Shown in pieces: positions 27,609 through 38,485 of a stretch of DNA of 64,000 nt. The translations under genes and the position numbers were made by a program. Each line of letters starts with the position of its first letter. Positions within the stretch are counted from its first letter, which is position 1. Origin of the DNA: G963666895 sp963666895. GTDB lineage: Bacteria; Desulfobacterota; Desulfovibrionia; Desulfovibrionales; Desulfovibrionaceae. The DNA lies in contig CAXXNS010000009.1 in assembly GCA_963666895.2 (NCBI GenBank), positions 248,001 through 312,000 of the forward strand, written 5' to 3'. The notes beneath the pieces are model-generated. The model was given only the letters and a program-made list of their open reading frames with translations, did no database searches and was not told the origin of the DNA.

Positions 27609-28835
27609 ATGAAATCTATACGGAATGAACAGATCCATTACGGATGGATCATCTGTATCACGGGCACGGCCGTGGTCTTTGCCTGCCTCGGCCTGGGCCG
27701 TTTTTCCCTGGGCATGCTCCTGCCCTCCATGGGCGCGACGCTCTCCCTCAGCTATGCCCAGATGGGGCTCATCAGCACCGGAAATTTCGCCGGCTACATG
27801 GGCGCCGTGATCCTGGCCGGGGCGATCACCGACCGTCTGGGCGCGCGAAGGGCCACCGTGGCCGGGCTGGTGCTGGTGGGGGCGTCCATCCTGGCCATCA
27901 GCTGGTGCGACACCTTTGGCACCGTGTTGGCGCTCTACGTGGTCACGGGGTTTGGGTCCGGCCTGGCCAACGTGCCGCTCATGGGCCTCATCTCCCGGTG
28001 GTTCTTCCGGAGCGCCCGGGGCCGCTCGGCCGGGATCGTGACATCGGGCTCCGGGTACGCCATCATCTTCGCGGGCCTGTTCATCCCCTGGGTGAACCAT
28101 ACCCTGGGCCCGGAGGGCTGGCGCACGAGCTGGCTGGTCCTGGGCGGGATTTCCCTGGTGGTGGCCCTGGCCGCCTGGGTGCTCCTGCGCAACCATCCCG
28201 GCGAGAAGGGGCTCGCTCCGGTCGGCCGGGCCGCCATGGCCGCTGGCAGCGACGCGCACAAGGCCCGGGCGCGGAAAAAGATGATCGGCCGCGACATGTT
28301 CCACCTGGGTGCGATCTATTCTCTCTTCGGCGCCACCTATTCGGTGTACGTCACCTTCATCGTCACGGTCATGGTCAACGAGCGCAACCTGGGCGAGGAC
28401 GCGGCCGGGCTGTTCTGGGCCGTGGTCGGCGGGCTGTCCATTTTTTCGGGCCCTTTGTTCGGGTGGCTGTCGGACCGGCTTGGCCGCAGGGTGGGCATGA
28501 TGCTCGTCTATGCCCTGTTCACCCTGTCGTACGCGTCCGTGCCCCTGAGTTCCTCGGGGTTCTTTCTTTACGCGTCCATCGTGATCTTCGGGCTGGTGGC
28601 CTGGGCCATGCCGACCATCATGTCCGCCACGGTGGCGGACGTCCTGGGCCCGGAGCGGGCGGTCAAGGCCTTCGGGTTCATCACGCTGTTTTTCGGAGCC
28701 GGGCAGATCATTGGTCCCTGGGTGGCGGGCGGCCTGGCCAATGCCTCGGGCAGCTTCGACACCGCCTTCTGGCTCTGCGCATCTCTCACCGCCCTGGCCA
28801 CCCTGCTCAGTTTCCTCCTGCCGTCGAGCAAGTGA
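27609..28835 (+). CDS. MFS transporter, YbfB/OFA-like
   Basis: A 408-residue major facilitator with about twelve membrane helices in two halves. GRFSLGMLLPSMGATLSLSYAQMG in the first helices and DRLGARR and DRLGRRVG in loops 2-3 and 8-9 are the MFS signatures. The first resembles YbfB/YjiJ and oxalate/formate antiporter-like families. The substrate is unknown. The ATG at 27609 is chosen as the first methionine before the family start (NEQIHYGWIICITG). Confidence 0.8.
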   Translation: MKSIRNEQIHYGWIICITGTAVVFACLGLGRFSLGMLLPSMGATLSLSYAQMGLISTGNFAGYMGAVILAGAITDRLGARRATVAGLVLVGASILAISWCDTFGTVLALYVVTGFGSGLANVPLMGLISRWFFRSARGRSAGIVTSGSGYAIIFAGLFIPWVNHTLGPEGWRTSWLVLGGISLVVALAAWVLLRNHPGEKGLAPVGRAAMAAGSDAHKARARKKMIGRDMFHLGAIYSLFGATYSVYVTFIVTVMVNERNLGEDAAGLFWAVVGGLSIFSGPLFGWLSDRLGRRVGMMLVYALFTLSYASVPLSSSGFFLYASIVIFGLVAWAMPTIMSATVADVLGPERAVKAFGFITLFFGAGQIIGPWVAGGLANASGSFDTAFWLCASLTALATLLSFLLPSSK

Positions 28836-28845
28836 TGAAATGACA

Positions 28846-28880
28846 AGGCCCCCGGACCGGTCGGTCCAGGGGCTTTGTTT
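28846..28880 (+). terminator. Rho-independent terminator after the MFS gene
   Basis: GCCCC pairs with GGGGC around an inner GGACC/GGTCC hairpin, flanked by AAG on the left and TTTGTTTT on the right. It also sits just beyond the 3' end of the minus-strand tRNA. Confidence 0.75.
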
Positions 28881-28978
<98 letters not shown>

Positions 28979-29050
28979 ACGTGGGGGACAAGTCCAATAC
29001 TATCGGACGGCCCGGGATGCAAGTCTGGAAGCAAGCCTGGAGAAGGCGGT

Positions 29051-29773
29051 TCAGTAGTCGATCCGCTCCAGGGTGAAGGTTCCTTTCTGGCCTTTGCTGG
29101 ACTTCCAGAGCCCAATGGTCGGTTCACCCTGGGGCGCCAGCGTACCCTGGAGCTCGAAGTTCTCCGACCCGTAGATGTCCACGTGCAGGGAGCCGTCCGG
29201 GCCCAGGGTGCCCTCCACGGTCTTGCAGCTCCCGTAGTCCACGTAGAGATAGCCCTTGAAGAATCCCGTGCTGTCGCCCAGGAGCGCGCCGGTCAGCACG
29301 AGCCCCGCGCCGCCCTTGGGGTCCTGGATGTGGCACTTCCAGCGGTGGTCCATGATCTCCGGGCAGGGAGCTCCGGCCCGGGACAGGACGAACGCCCCGC
29401 CCACGCCCATGCCGATGTCGTAATTGCCCCGGATGGACCGGCCGTCGGCCGTGAACTCGCCCTTGTGCGCGGCCAGGGTGCCGTCCGGCCGTTCAGCCAC
29501 GAAGGTCACCCGGCCCGTGCCCGCGATCTCGAAGTCGCGGAACGTCTCGTGCTGTTCCGCTCCATTATCCATATAGGTGGTGGTTCCGGCCGGGCCGTTT
29601 TCAGCCACGGCCAGTTCCAGGGCGTCCTTGTACACGTAGCCGCTGGCTTCTCGGGTATAGGTCCATGAACCAGCCAGGTCGGCCGGGGAGGCGGGCGTTT
29701 GGGCCAGGGCCGGAAGGGCCGTGGACAGGATCAAGAACAGGACCACGAGCAGGGCGGTAGTCAGGTGGCGCAT
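29051..29773 (-). CDS. Secreted protein of unknown function
   Basis: A 240-residue protein with a signal peptide (residues 1-26, ending PALAQ). The mature part is rich in beta-strand patterns (GSWTYTREASGY, GTLGPDGSLHVDIYGSENFELQGTL) and has three cysteines, which suggests a lipocalin- or beta-sandwich-like fold. I recognise no family. The ATG at 29773 is set by AAGGAG seven bases upstream. It stands alone between the tRNA and tadA. Confidence 0.6.
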   Translation of the reverse strand: MRHLTTALLVVLFLILSTALPALAQTPASPADLAGSWTYTREASGYVYKDALELAVAENGPAGTTTYMDNGAEQHETFRDFEIAGTGRVTFVAERPDGTLAAHKGEFTADGRSIRGNYDIGMGVGGAFVLSRAGAPCPEIMDHRWKCHIQDPKGGAGLVLTGALLGDSTGFFKGYLYVDYGSCKTVEGTLGPDGSLHVDIYGSENFELQGTLAPQGEPTIGLWKSSKGQKGTFTLERIDY

Positions 29774-29838
29774 GGGCAACTCCTTGCATATTTGGCGTAT
29801 GCACTCACCCGCTAATCGTTGGCTTGTGGCCTGTCAAC

Positions 29839-30333
29839 CTATCGTTTGGCCCGGAAGAATTCGGTCAGCAGAGAGGAGCACTCCTGGGCCAGGACGCCGC
29901 CCTGAATCCAGAATTTGTGGTTGGCAAAGGGCAGGGCGTTGCCCGGCAGATGCGTGGCCAGGGCCCCGCTCTTGGGGTCGTCCGCGCCGTACACCACTCC
30001 GGCCACCCGGGCGTGGATGATGGCCCCCACGCACATGAGGCAGGGCTCCAGGGTCACGGCCAGGATGGTCCCGGGCAGACGGTAGTTGTTCACGGACCGG
30101 GCCGCCTGGCGCAGGCACAGGATTTCGGCGTGGGCCGTGGGGTCGCTCTGGCCGATGGGCGCGTTGTGGGCCAGGGCCAGCAGGTCTCCCTCCGGGGAGT
30201 ACAGGGCCGCGCCAATGGGCGCCTCATGGTTGTCAGCGGCCTGCCGGGCCTGGTCCAGGGCCGGGGCCATCATGGCCTCCAGGGACAGGGGAAGGTCTTG
30301 GGCGTCCGGGGGCTCGGGGATGGGGCGCGGCAT
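29839..30333 (-). CDS. tadA: tRNA adenosine(34) deaminase (TadA-like)
   Basis: A 164-residue cytidine/deoxycytidylate deaminase-family protein. HAE (H68, E70) and EPCLMC (C98, C101) form the zinc site and proton shuttle. TadA turns A34 into inosine in tRNA-Arg(ACG). Related guanine or cytosine deaminases share these motifs, and YSPEGDLLALAHN with DPTAHAEI is also guanine-deaminase-like, so the exact substrate is not certain. It starts four bases after the repaired purQ stop and is probably in the same transcript. Confidence 0.75.
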   Translation of the reverse strand: MPRPIPEPPDAQDLPLSLEAMMAPALDQARQAADNHEAPIGAALYSPEGDLLALAHNAPIGQSDPTAHAEILCLRQAARSVNNYRLPGTILAVTLEPCLMCVGAIIHARVAGVVYGADDPKSGALATHLPGNALPFANHKFWIQGGVLAQECSSLLTEFFRAKR

Positions 30334-30336
30334 TCT

Positions 30337-31145
30337 TTATAAAGACCGCAGGTAGCGCACGACCGCTTTCCAGCACGGCCAGGCCCAGCCTGGACGCGCC
30401 GTCGCGGGTCCAGGCGGGATGGTTGGTAGCGGTGGTTGAAGGCCTCGGGATGGGGCATGAGGCCCAGCACCCGTCCGGACGGGTCGGTCAGCCCGGCGAT
30501 GGCCAGGGGCGAGCCGTTGGGGTTGGCCGGATACTCCTGGGTGGGCTGGCCGGTTTCCGGGTCCGCGTACTGAAAAGCGATGAGGTTTTCCTTTTGCAGG
30601 ATTCCAGGAGCCCCTCGTCCCGGGGGATGATCTTGCCTTCGCCGTGGCGGATGGGCAGGTGCAGCCGGTCGATGCCGCTCAGGAACACGCAGGGCGAGTC
30701 CGGGTTGGCCTTGAGGTGGACCCAGCGGTCCTCGAATCGGCCGGAGTCGTTGTAGGACAGGAAATCTGGCGTTCGAAATAAGCCCCGCCCACGGCCGGGA
30801 GCAGCCCCAGCTTGACCAGGAGCTGGAACCCGTTGCAGATGCCGAGCACGATGCCCCGGCCTCGAAGAACTGTTTGAGCTGGTCCACCACGGGCTCGCCG
30901 GACGCGGTGCGGGCGTGCTTCCAGCGCAGGGCCGCGGCCTGGGCCGCGCCCAAGTCGTCGCCGTCCAGAAATCCGCCCGGGCAGAGCAGGAAATTATAGT
31001 CTTTCAGCTGGGTACGACCGGCCAGAAGGTCCGAGAAGAACACGACATCCGCCTTGTCCGCTCCGGCCAGATGAACGGCGTGGGCGGTTTCCTGTTCACA
31101 ATTGGTGCCGTATCCGGTAATAACCAGTGCGTTGACGCGGGCCAT
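30337..31145 (-). CDS. purQ: Phosphoribosylformylglycinamidine synthase subunit PurQ, several frame breaks
   Basis: PurQ is the glutaminase part of FGAM synthase in purine synthesis. It begins MARVNALVITGYGTNCEQET with AAGGAG upstream. The product can only be read whole by correcting five indels: missing bases near 30857 (after QFFEAG), 30762 and 30603, and extra bases near 30432 and 30372. With these, the catalytic cysteine (GICNGFQLL), the PHPEAFNH histidine and glutamate, and the ending VVRYLRSL with TAA at 30337 all fall in one frame of about 269 residues. The end then sits four bases before tadA, as expected of an operon. The breaks are probably sequence errors. Confidence 0.85.
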
Positions 31146-31290
31146 GAACTGCTCCTTGGCTGGCTGGGGACGCCGGGGCTCTGGCCCGGCCTGGCCGACG
31201 AGCAGGACCATACGCCGCCGGGCGCGCAACCGTCAACACGGGCAGGAGTTCTTGTTTCCGAACGCACAGCTTCAGGAGTCATCATTCCCC

Positions 31291-32927
<1,637 letters not shown>

Positions 32928-32929
32928 TC

Positions 32930-33739
32930 GTGACCCAGGACCTGCACGCCATCACCAAGAGTCGCTTCTTCCTCATCGCCGGACCCTGCGTGCTGGAAGG
33001 GCTCAAACTCGCCCTGAACACGGCCCGGACCCTGGCCGCCCTGTCCGAGAAGCTCGACCTGCCGATCATTTTCAAGAGCTCGTTCGACAAGGCCAACCGG
33101 ACCTCCCTGGACAGCTACCGGGGGCCGGGCATGGTGGAGGGCTTGCAATGGCTGGACGCGGTCAAGGCCGAGACCGGCCTGCCCGTGATCACGGACATCC
33201 ACGTGCCCGAGCAGGCCATGCCCGTGTCCAAGGTGGCCGACGTGATCCAGATTCCGGCCTTTCTCTGCCGCCAGACCGACATCCTGGTGGCCGCGGCCAA
33301 GACCGGGCGGATCATCAACCTCAAGAAGGGTCAGTTCCTGGCTCCCTGGGACATGGAGAACGCGCTCAACAAGGTCCGCGACGCGGGCAACGACAAGATC
33401 TGGCTCACCGAGCGCGGCTCCTCCTTCGGGTACAACAACCTGGTGGTGGACTTCCGCTCCTTTCCCATCATGGCTAAGTGCAAGGTGCCCGTGGTCTTCG
33501 ACGCCACCCATTCCGTGCAACTGCCGGGCGGGCAGGGCGCCTGCTCCGGAGGGCAGCGGGAGTTCGTGCCCGTGCTGGCCCGGGCGGCCGTGGCCGCCGG
33601 TGCGGCCGGGGTGTTCATGGAGGTCCATCCCGACCCGGACAACGCCCGGTGCGACGGCCCCAATTCCTGGCCTCTGGACAAGCTGGAAGAATTGCTGACC
33701 AGCCTGCTGGCCATCCGCGAGGTGGTTCATGCCGGATGA
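32930..33739 (+). CDS. kdsA: 3-deoxy-8-phosphooctulonate synthase
   Basis: KdsA joins arabinose-5-phosphate and PEP to make KDO-8-phosphate for lipopolysaccharide. It has 269 residues and starts at GTG 32930. FLIAGPCVLEG, FKSSFDKANRTS, TDIHVPEQA, LTERGSSFGYNNLVVDFRS and DATHSVQLPGG are typical and complete. It begins two bases after the pyrG stop and overlaps kdsC by 11 bases, the first step of a KDO and LPS-export operon. Confidence 0.96.
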   Translation: MTQDLHAITKSRFFLIAGPCVLEGLKLALNTARTLAALSEKLDLPIIFKSSFDKANRTSLDSYRGPGMVEGLQWLDAVKAETGLPVITDIHVPEQAMPVSKVADVIQIPAFLCRQTDILVAAAKTGRIINLKKGQFLAPWDMENALNKVRDAGNDKIWLTERGSSFGYNNLVVDFRSFPIMAKCKVPVVFDATHSVQLPGGQGACSGGQREFVPVLARAAVAAGAAGVFMEVHPDPDNARCDGPNSWPLDKLEELLTSLLAIREVVHAG

Positions 33740-34265
33740 GGGCAAGGCCCGCCATGGGTTGGCCGCCAAGGTGGAGATGCTGGTTCTGGACGTGGACGGC
33801 GTGCTCACCGACGGCGGGCTCTATTACGACGCCTCGGGCCAGGTCATGAAGCGGTTCCACGTCCAGGACGGCCTGGGCGTGAAGATGGCCCAGGAGGCCG
33901 GCCTCAAGCTGGCCGTGATCAGCGGCCTGGACAGCCCGGCCGTGGCCAGGCGGGTGAGCGAACTGGGCATCGAGGACTACCACGGCGGGCACACGGACAA
34001 GCCGCCGCTGCTGGATTCCATCCGCGGGAAGCACGGTCTGGAATACGCGCAGATGGCCTATTTGGGGGACGACTGGGTGGACGTGGCCGTGATGAAGCTG
34101 GTAGGGCTGCCCCTGGCCGTGGCCAACGCCCGGCCCGAGATTCTGGACCTGGCCGCCTGGGTCACCGAGCGGCCCGGCGGACACGGCGCGGCCCGGGACG
34201 CCATCGACTTCATTCTCCAGGCCCGGGGCTTGTCCGAGGCGCTCTGGAAACGGTGGGGTGGTTGA
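33729..34265 (+). CDS. kdsC: 3-deoxy-D-manno-octulosonate 8-phosphate phosphatase
   Basis: A 178-residue HAD-family phosphatase that removes phosphate from the KdsA product. The nucleophile motif is LDVDGVLTDG near residue 20, and GDDWVDVAVM carries the metal-binding aspartates near the C-terminus. There is no cap domain, as in KdsC. It overlaps kdsA and is followed after one base by lptC. Confidence 0.93.
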   Translation: MPDEGKARHGLAAKVEMLVLDVDGVLTDGGLYYDASGQVMKRFHVQDGLGVKMAQEAGLKLAVISGLDSPAVARRVSELGIEDYHGGHTDKPPLLDSIRGKHGLEYAQMAYLGDDWVDVAVMKLVGLPLAVANARPEILDLAAWVTERPGGHGAARDAIDFILQARGLSEALWKRWGG

Positions 34266-34266
34266 C

Positions 34267-34890
34267 ATGCGGATCAGGGTTCTGTTTCTGCTGGTGGTCA
34301 TCTTCGCCGTGGGCGTCATGGTCGGCGTGATCATCTTTTCCTCCCGCGTGCCCCAGGAACCGGCCACGCCCGAGGTCACGGTCAAGGTGGATGAGGAGGG
34401 CCCGGAGGCCGCGGCCAGCCACGGCGCACAGATCCAGGAGCCGGACGTCATGGCCGAGGACATCGAACTGCTCCAGGGGGCCGAGGGCCGCATCGACTGG
34501 AAGGTTCAGGCCAAGACCGCCAAGTACAGCCAGAAACAGGGGCTGGTGCTGGTCAGCCTGCCGCAACTGACCGCGTTCATCGGCGACGAGCGCGAGGAGG
34601 TCTTCATCCGGGCCGACCTTGGGGAGGTGGACCAGGAAGGGGACAACCTGCGCCTGTGGGACAACGTCATCGGCCGCTACGGCATGTTCGCCCTGAAGGC
34701 CGACTCCTTTGACTACATCGGGGCCATGAACCGGGTGTACCTCAAGGGCAACGTGGGCGTGGAACGGCCCGACATTTCGGTCAACGCCACGGCCCTGGAA
34801 ATCGACGTCAACGGCCGCGAGCTGGTGGCCGGCGGCGGGGTCGAGGCATTGATCACCCCGGAGGGGCTGAACGAGGTATTGGAACAATGA
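34267..34890 (+). CDS. lptC: LPS export protein LptC
   Basis: A protein of 207 residues with an N-terminal membrane anchor (residues 3-25) and a periplasmic beta-jellyroll domain (IDWKVQAKTAKYSQKQGLVLVSLPQL) of the LptC type, which passes LPS from LptBFG to LptA. Sequence conservation in LptC is low, so order helps the call: it sits between kdsC and lptA. ATG 34267 is preferred; a GTG three codons upstream overlaps kdsC. Its stop overlaps lptA in ATGA. Confidence 0.85.
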   Translation: MRIRVLFLLVVIFAVGVMVGVIIFSSRVPQEPATPEVTVKVDEEGPEAAASHGAQIQEPDVMAEDIELLQGAEGRIDWKVQAKTAKYSQKQGLVLVSLPQLTAFIGDEREEVFIRADLGEVDQEGDNLRLWDNVIGRYGMFALKADSFDYIGAMNRVYLKGNVGVERPDISVNATALEIDVNGRELVAGGGVEALITPEGLNEVLEQ

Positions 34891-35483
34891 CCAGAACACA
34901 CGTTTTGTTGGCCGTATTGCTGGCCTGGTTGCTGCTGGCGGGCATGGCCTATGCCCAGGACACGGGCCAAGCTTCGGGCGAGGTTTCGGGTGACGAACCG
35001 GCCGTCACGGCCAAGGTGGAGGAGGCGCCCAAGTCGCCTCCGGCCGAGCTGCCCCGGGAAAAACAGCCCGTGCGCGTCACCTCGGACCGCATGGTGTACG
35101 ACGAAAAGGGCGGCACCGTGTCCTTTGTGGACAACGTCACGGCCAAACACGCCGGGCTGACCCTGACCGCGGACGCCGTGACCGCCTACTTCGCCGAGGG
35201 CAAGCAGGGCCAGGGCGTGGACCAGATCGACAAGATCGTGGCCACGGGCTCGGTGCGGGCCGTGCGCGACACCACCGTGGGCACCTGCTCCACCCTGACC
35301 TACACCGTGGCCGACGGCATCCTGCGCATGGAGGGCAACCCCGTGCTCAAGGACGGGCCCAACACGGTCACCGGCCAGGTCATCAAGTTCTATCTCAAGG
35401 ACAACCGCAGCGAGGTGCTGGGCGGCAAGGGCGGCCAGGTGGAAGCCGTGTTCACCCTGCCCGAGGGAACCGAGGCCCCGTAA
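34887..35483 (+). CDS. lptA: LPS transport periplasmic protein LptA
   Basis: A 198-residue periplasmic protein with a signal peptide (residues 1-23) and a P/E-rich stretch, followed by an OstA-like domain (PVRVTSDRMVYDEKGGTVSFVDNVTAKHAGLTLTAD pattern). LptA bridges the periplasm in LPS export. It starts within the lptC stop and overlaps the lptB start by one base (TAATG). Confidence 0.9.
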   Translation: MTRTHVLLAVLLAWLLLAGMAYAQDTGQASGEVSGDEPAVTAKVEEAPKSPPAELPREKQPVRVTSDRMVYDEKGGTVSFVDNVTAKHAGLTLTADAVTAYFAEGKQGQGVDQIDKIVATGSVRAVRDTTVGTCSTLTYTVADGILRMEGNPVLKDGPNTVTGQVIKFYLKDNRSEVLGGKGGQVEAVFTLPEGTEAP

Positions 35484-36205
35484 TGCCGGGACTGGAAGCG
35501 GTCAACCTTTCCAAGCGGTTCGGCCACAAGGAGGTGGTGCACTCCATCAGCCTGAGCCTGAACCGGGGCGAAGTGGTCGGCCTGCTGGGCCCCAACGGCG
35601 CGGGCAAGACCACCACCTTCTACATGCTGGTGGGCATCATCAAGCCCAACGCGGGGCACGTCAGTCTGGTGGGCCGGGAGATCACGGACCTGCCCCTGCA
35701 CGAGCGTGCCCGGCTCGGCGTGTCCTACCTGCCGCAGGAGAGTTCGGTCTTCAAGAAGCTGACCGTGCTGGAGAACCTGCTCATCATCCTGGAGCAGACC
35801 GGGCTCAACAAGAAGCAGCGCCGCCGTCGGGCCGTGGAGCTCTTGAAGATGCTGGGCATCGCCAAGCTGGCCCACCAGCCGGCCATGTACCTGTCCGGCG
35901 GTGAGCGCCGCCGGTTGGAGATCGCCCGGGCCCTGATCCTCAATCCCAAGTTCATCCTTCTGGACGAGCCCTTCGCCGGCATCGACCCCATCGCGGTCAT
36001 CGACATCCAGGAGCAGATCGGCATCCTCAAGCGCATGGGCATCGGCGTCCTGATCTCCGACCATAACGTACGCGAAACACTGAATATTTGCGACCGCGCC
36101 TACCTGGTCTACGAGGGCGCCATCATCTTCGAGGGCACTCCCGAGGAGGTGGTCCAGGACAACCGGGCCCGCAACGTGTACCTGGGCGACGGTTTCAGCC
36201 TGTAG
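35483..36205 (+). CDS. lptB: LPS export ABC transporter ATP-binding protein LptB
   Basis: A 240-residue ABC ATPase that powers LPS extraction from the inner membrane. Walker A GPNGAGKT is at 36-43, the signature LSGGERRRLEIA near 138 and Walker B FILLDEPFAGID near 158; the PEDIFRKL-type Q-loop region reads YLPQESSVF. LptF and LptG are not in the window. As in many proteobacteria, rpoN follows. Confidence 0.96.
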   Translation: MPGLEAVNLSKRFGHKEVVHSISLSLNRGEVVGLLGPNGAGKTTTFYMLVGIIKPNAGHVSLVGREITDLPLHERARLGVSYLPQESSVFKKLTVLENLLIILEQTGLNKKQRRRRAVELLKMLGIAKLAHQPAMYLSGGERRRLEIARALILNPKFILLDEPFAGIDPIAVIDIQEQIGILKRMGIGVLISDHNVRETLNICDRAYLVYEGAIIFEGTPEEVVQDNRARNVYLGDGFSL

Positions 36206-36290
36206 CCCCCATCACCACAGGATTGTTCCGGCTCGCGCATTTACACCTCGCGCGAAGGTTGGTACAATTCTTTCATGTGTCTTAGGCCCG

Positions 36291-36308
36291 ACAAATTGTC
36301 AAATTTGT
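36291..36308. repeat. Inverted repeat between lptB and rpoN
   Basis: ACAAATT-GTCA-AATTTGT, a perfect seven-base stem in the 257-base gap before rpoN. In the same gap, TGGCATACTTGAGGCC at 36351-36366 has the GG-N10-GC spacing of a sigma54 promoter but a poor -12 half. Neither is strong enough for a firm call. Confidence 0.35.
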
Positions 36309-36462
36309 TCGGATGGTTGCACGGTTGTTCTTGCGCCCGGCAACGGCCTGTGGCATACTTGAGGCCAAGATGAACCGAAATTGGACGATATTTTTCATGG
36401 TCCGGGGCCGTCGAGGACGCATGACCCACCCGAATCGCAACCATCCAAGCCAAGGCTGATTC

Positions 36463-37914
36463 ATGGGCCTGGAACTTCGCCAGCAGCTCAAACTCTCCCA
36501 ACAACTGGTCATGACGCCCCAGTTGCAGCAGGCCATCAAGCTGTTGCAACTCTCGCGGCTGGAACTGGTGGAGACCGTCCAGCAGGAGTTGTTGGAGAAC
36601 CCCTTCCTTGAGGAGCAGGACAACCCCGAGCCCGAGGGCGTCCTGGCCGAAAAGGATACCGGGGAGTCCGCCCAGGCCACGGCCGAGAACCGGGCCGACG
36701 AGCAGCTGATCCGCAACGCGGACTGGGAAAACTACCTGGGCGAGTTTTCTTCCACGTCCAAGCAGTCCCAGGTTCGTGAATACGAATCCCCGGAAGAGGG
36801 GATGTCCTTCGAGGCCCGGCTGTCCTCCAAGCCCTCCCTGGACGGCCACCTCAACTGGCAGATGCGCCTGTCCAATTTTACGGAAAGGGAGCTGGCCGTG
36901 GGTGACGCCGTCATCGGCAACCTCGACGGCATGGGCTATCTCCAGGCCGACATCGCCGACATCGCCTCCCTGGTGTCCAAGGACGTGGGCCCGGTGGACG
37001 AGGAGTTCATCGAGGCCGTGATCAGGCGCATCCAGCATCTGGACCCGGTGGGCGTGGCCGCCCGCACCCCCAAGGAATGCCTGCTGGTGCAGATGGAGAT
37101 GGAGGGGCTGGACCAGAACCCGGTACTCCTGTCCCTGGTTCGCGACCATTTGGAAGACCTGGAGAAGCGCCGCTACAAGCCCCTGGCCCGCAAGTTCAAG
37201 CTGACCATGGACGAGCTCAAGGAATATCTGGACATGATCCAGGGGCTCGATCCCATGCCCGGCGCCAATTTCGCCACCACCGAGCCCCATTACGTCAGCC
37301 CGGACGTGTTCGTGTACCGCTACGGGGACGAGTTCGTCATCGTGCTCAACGAGGACGGCCTGCCCCGGCTCCAGATGAGCGCCATGTACATGGACAACCT
37401 CAAGGCCAAGAACGACAAGGAAAAGGAATACTTCCAGGACAAAATGCGCTCCGCCGCCTGGCTCATGAAGAGCCTCTATCAGCGCCAGCGCACCCTGTAC
37501 AAGGTGGTGGAGAGCATCGTGGGCTTCCAGCGCGGCTTCTTCGAGGAGGGCGTGAGCAGGCTCAAGCCCCTGATCCTCAAGGAAGTGGCCGAGGACATCG
37601 GCATGCACGAGTCCACGGTCAGCCGGATCACCACCAACAAGTACGTGTCCACGCCGCACGGCATTTACGAACTCAAGTTTTTCTTCAACTCCGCCCTGGA
37701 CCTGGACGACGGCACCCAGGTGGGCTCGGAGTCGGTCAAGGCCCTGATCAAGCAGCTCATCGGCGAGGAAAACCCGAAAAAGCCGCTTTCGGACGAGGTG
37801 CTGGGCGACATGCTCAAGCAGAAGCTGGAGGTACACATCGCCCGGCGCACCGTGGCCAAGTACCGCTCGGCCATGGGCATCCCCTCGTCGTCCAAGCGCA
37901 AGCAGTTCTTTTAG
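36463..37914 (+). CDS. rpoN: RNA polymerase sigma-54 factor
   Basis: A 483-residue sigma factor for enhancer-dependent promoters. Region I is glutamine- and leucine-rich (LELRQQLKLSQQLVMTPQLQQAIKLLQLSR). The acidic region II follows at about 55-110, and the core-binding and HTH regions come after it. The RpoN box is ARRTVAKYR near the C-terminus. It lies between lptB and hpf, the conserved order in many proteobacteria. Confidence 0.97.
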   Translation: MGLELRQQLKLSQQLVMTPQLQQAIKLLQLSRLELVETVQQELLENPFLEEQDNPEPEGVLAEKDTGESAQATAENRADEQLIRNADWENYLGEFSSTSKQSQVREYESPEEGMSFEARLSSKPSLDGHLNWQMRLSNFTERELAVGDAVIGNLDGMGYLQADIADIASLVSKDVGPVDEEFIEAVIRRIQHLDPVGVAARTPKECLLVQMEMEGLDQNPVLLSLVRDHLEDLEKRRYKPLARKFKLTMDELKEYLDMIQGLDPMPGANFATTEPHYVSPDVFVYRYGDEFVIVLNEDGLPRLQMSAMYMDNLKAKNDKEKEYFQDKMRSAAWLMKSLYQRQRTLYKVVESIVGFQRGFFEEGVSRLKPLILKEVAEDIGMHESTVSRITTNKYVSTPHGIYELKFFFNSALDLDDGTQVGSESVKALIKQLIGEENPKKPLSDEVLGDMLKQKLEVHIARRTVAKYRSAMGIPSSSKRKQFF

Positions 37915-37946
37915 GCCCCCCAACCCCTTTATCCAAAGGAGGTCGC

Positions 37947-38483
37947 ATGAATATCAACTTCAACTTCAAGAATTTCGAACCGTCTCCCCACCTGAAGGAT
38001 TATGCCGAGTCGCGTTTCGCCAAGCTCGGAAAATATGTTTTGGATTCGGACGAGCCCGAGGTCGTGGTCAACCTGAGCGTGGAGAAGTTCCGCCAGATGG
38101 TGGACGTCATCGTCAGCGCGGACTATGTGCATCTGTCCGCCTTTGAAGAGTCCGAGGACATGTACTCCACCATCGACATGGTGTTGGACAAGCTCGAGGC
38201 GCAGCTGCGCAAGATGCGCGAGAAGCTCAAGGACAAGCGGAGGTCCGGCCGTGGCCGCTCGGTGCGCATGGACTTCTTCTCCCTGGGCGAGGACCACAGC
38301 GGGCCGGTCATTCGCAAGACGGACAAGTACGAACCCAAGCCCATGACCGTGGACGAAGCGGCCATGCAGCTGGATAATCTTGGCTATGAATTCCTGGTCT
38401 TCCTCAACGCCGACAACGAGGAAGTGAACGTCATCTACCGCCGCAAGAGCGGCGAGTACGGGCTCATTGATCCCGGGTACTGA
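37947..38483 (+). CDS. hpf: Ribosome hibernation promoting factor, long form
   Basis: A 178-residue protein. Residues 1-100 match the HPF/YfiA ribosome-binding fold (NINFNFKNFEPSPHLKDYAESRFAKL). After a basic linker, residues about 118-178 form the C-terminal dimerisation domain of long HPF (KYEPKPMTVDEAAMQLDNLGYEFLVFLNADNEEVNVIYRRKSGEYGLIDP). Long HPF can pair 70S ribosomes into 100S dimers without RMF. AAAGGAGGT precedes the ATG. Confidence 0.95.
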   Translation: MNINFNFKNFEPSPHLKDYAESRFAKLGKYVLDSDEPEVVVNLSVEKFRQMVDVIVSADYVHLSAFEESEDMYSTIDMVLDKLEAQLRKMREKLKDKRRSGRGRSVRMDFFSLGEDHSGPVIRKTDKYEPKPMTVDEAAMQLDNLGYEFLVFLNADNEEVNVIYRRKSGEYGLIDPGY

Positions 38484-38485
38484 TC

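Noticed and set aside
36351..36366. A sigma54 promoter before rpoN
   Set aside because: The GG-N10-GC spacing is right and the -24 half good, but the -12 half (AGGCC instead of TTGCA) is poor. It is kept only as a remark.
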